A stretch of 64,000 nucleotides of DNA from Riptortus pedestris (Eukaryota > Arthropoda > Insecta > Hemiptera > Alydidae), in the NCBI GenBank assembly GCA_019009955.1, contig CM032230.1, positions 34,496,501-34,560,500 on the forward strand, read 5' to 3'. The position numbers and the translations under genes are program-made. How positions within the stretch are numbered: the first letter of the stretch is position 1; each line of letters starts with the position of its first letter. The notes beneath the pieces are model-generated. The model ran no database searches and was not told where the DNA came from. It saw only the letters and a list, made by a program, of their open reading frames with translations. Of this stretch, positions 62,101 to 64,000 are shown in pieces.

Positions 62101-63772
62101 TTTTTGTACTATATACTACTCTTCTGTTATAATTTTAATCATCATGTAGGAGTTCACGCTTGAAGAAGATTGTAAGGTTGATTCGAAATTCAAATTTCAA
62201 AAATTAGTTTCATTAACGTTTAGTTAAATGCTGTTACTTATGTAAACACTAATTGAAAACTACTCCTTACAATTTATTTGATAATTGCATATTATGGGAA
62301 ATTATGTTTTCTTTTTAGACATATATAATAATTCTAAGGTTGATTCGAGTAAGAGAGAGAAGTTTATAAATCTTAACCCTCCCACACTTCATCTAAATTA
62401 AGTCAAAATTATGCATAATTTATGAGAAAATACACGCTTTCTCCCGAGAAGTGAAGTCGCATTCCGATGGTATAATTTTTGGAATAGATCAAACTACAAT
62501 AATTTTAACAAAATAATACTGAAGGTGTGCTGAACTGTCCTGGCTCGGGTTTCATTGTCCAACTAGGGTCTGCTTTTGGCGGGAAAGAGGTTGACAAGGC
62601 TATAAGTATGATAAATATATTACTAATGACTATTATTTAAATTGCCCATATTGCTTAGATAAATGAAGGGGGAATGAGTAGGACGCGGTTTTTTACAAAT
62701 ATTTGTACATATATTTAAAAATATTTTAATTTCTTGTTTGTTATGTTAGACCTTCGAAAAGTATAGAGTTTACCATAGTTACCAAAAAGCTATAAATACA
62801 AAATAAATAAACACTGTGATTTAATGTAATTTTTCTCATATTCTCTTTATCGATTAATAATTATAATGATGATTTGTGGCTTTAAATACATCGGCAATAA
62901 ATGGCGTTGAGTTGTTAAAACCAATAAAAATTTGTATTCATTGAAACTCGCATGTTAACAATTACACAATATTTAATGTTTAGTCTTTCAGTTATGTTTT
63001 ATAACCCTCAGGAAGACGCTTAAACGAAACATTGTTAAAGGGGGTTTAAAGTGGTGGGGTGGTGTTCCCATTTATGATTTTTATTTATTATCACTGGTCT
63101 TTTAATTTGATAAACACTGTTGTATAGAAGTATGTATGCAACGTTTGTTCTTCTGAAATATATTAGAGTAGGAAGATATGCCATCAATAAGCGGGAAGCA
63201 ATACATACATAGATGCGAAACGCGATTAGCTTTTCATTCGTAAAACTGGTGAGTAGGTTTGAAGATATGCTCCAAACAATATATGTTGAGCTACAGAAAA
63301 ACATATATAACGAATTCTCTTGACATATGGGCTATTTAAAATATACGTTATGTAACATAATATTATGCCTAATAGTGAAAATATTTACTATCTTATGATG
63401 GCGTCCTTCTTTCACATGTCAACAGGTCTGATTTCAAGCAATAGTTAGACTTAGTTTTTCATAAAAAATGCGGTATTAAACAAAGATACGTTTCTGTCAC
63501 TGGAGGGTTTAGAATTTTGAAAGTTAGTCTACCTTGGAGTTAGTTGTATGAAAAAATGCCCTCAGTCACATCAACTTGTACTATTTATTGCTTTTCAGAT
63601 TTCACAATGCAATACGTGTTTCAAGCTTCTCAGTTCTATGCCAAATAGTTAAATCATGAAAACCGTTATAATTATTTTAAAAGAAGTTTATTTTTCTAGA
63701 CCAGTGCGCAGAAAAGGACATTTTGTTAAAGTATAGTGAGTTTTTGACCTAAAATTTCCTCTATGTACGTGT

Positions 63773-63773
<1 letters not shown>

Positions 63774-63808
<35 letters not shown>
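63774..63808. repeat. (TA)n in gene C intron
   Basis: Counterpart of the tract in gene B's intron. Confidence 0.9.
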
Positions 63809-63810
<2 letters not shown>

Positions 63811-64000
63811 AATATATAAAGGTATATGTAGTATAAATGTCATCGGGCTTCATTTATACGATCTGTTAGGTAAGCTAAGTAAACATTTGAAGAAATCGCT
63901 TCACCAGGACATTTTCAGTAACTAGGTTCTTCTAAGGAAAATCTGTTAAAGGGAAATTTTTCTATTTTCTGTTACTAAGTCACGCATAACATAATAAACT

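Larger units (their letters stand above)
60706..64000. repeat. Duplicated segment, copy 2 (gene C), runs off the right edge
   Basis: Same orientation as copy 1, about 8.8 kb away. It differs mainly by the SINE inserted at 60791-61028, by expansion or contraction of the microsatellite at 63776, and by a short extra segment near 63241-63280. Confidence 0.9.

Overview
This is an AT-rich, intron-bearing eukaryotic nuclear sequence. It is crowded with simple repeats and young mobile elements. The best taxonomic clue is two gene promoters that pair a TATA box with an arthropod-style initiator (TCAGT) about 32 bases downstream, so an arthropod is the most likely source; I cannot name the species. 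Nothing bacterial, organellar or viral was recognised, and there is no CRISPR array and no convincing functional tRNA or rRNA gene.

Bases 1-46,550 hold no host gene I can support. They are a mosaic of four things. (1) A very abundant element of about 0.6-1.1 kb has a hairpin at each end, sub-terminal inverted repeats and a (TA)n core; its plan fits a non-autonomous Helentron-like (HINE) element, and I call it HINE-like here. (2) A SINE of about 210-240 bp has a type-II (Ser/Leu-like) tRNA head; several copies have exact target-site duplications. (3) A larger unclassified element (the CCGGC element) is built from units of about 296 bp and occurs as inverted pairs at 29.7-33.3 kb and 44.3-46.5 kb. 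(4) There is one Tc1/mariner-type terminal-inverted-repeat element and fragments of LINEs. A 44-bp minisatellite fills 5.15-6.79 kb. The patch at 13.6-16.8 kb carries many single-base insertions relative to sister copies and looks like poorly corrected assembly.

Bases 46,900-64,000 hold the only protein genes: three paralogues (A forward, B reverse, C reverse and running off the right edge). Each encodes a small, alanine-rich, probably helical secreted protein with two cysteines (A 140 aa, B 133 aa). Each has a signal-peptide exon of 17 codons, a phase-0 intron and one exon for the mature protein. B and C lie in a duplicated segment of at least 3 kb (52.0-55.1 and 60.7-64.0 kb). The C copy has gained a SINE, and the empty site is still visible in B. 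Related 39-bp minisatellite arrays lie 3' of every paralogue. A 5'-truncated LINE with RNase H remnants sits between B and C. I do not recognise the protein family; its shared promoter and signal exon against a diverged mature exon make it the most interesting system in the window.
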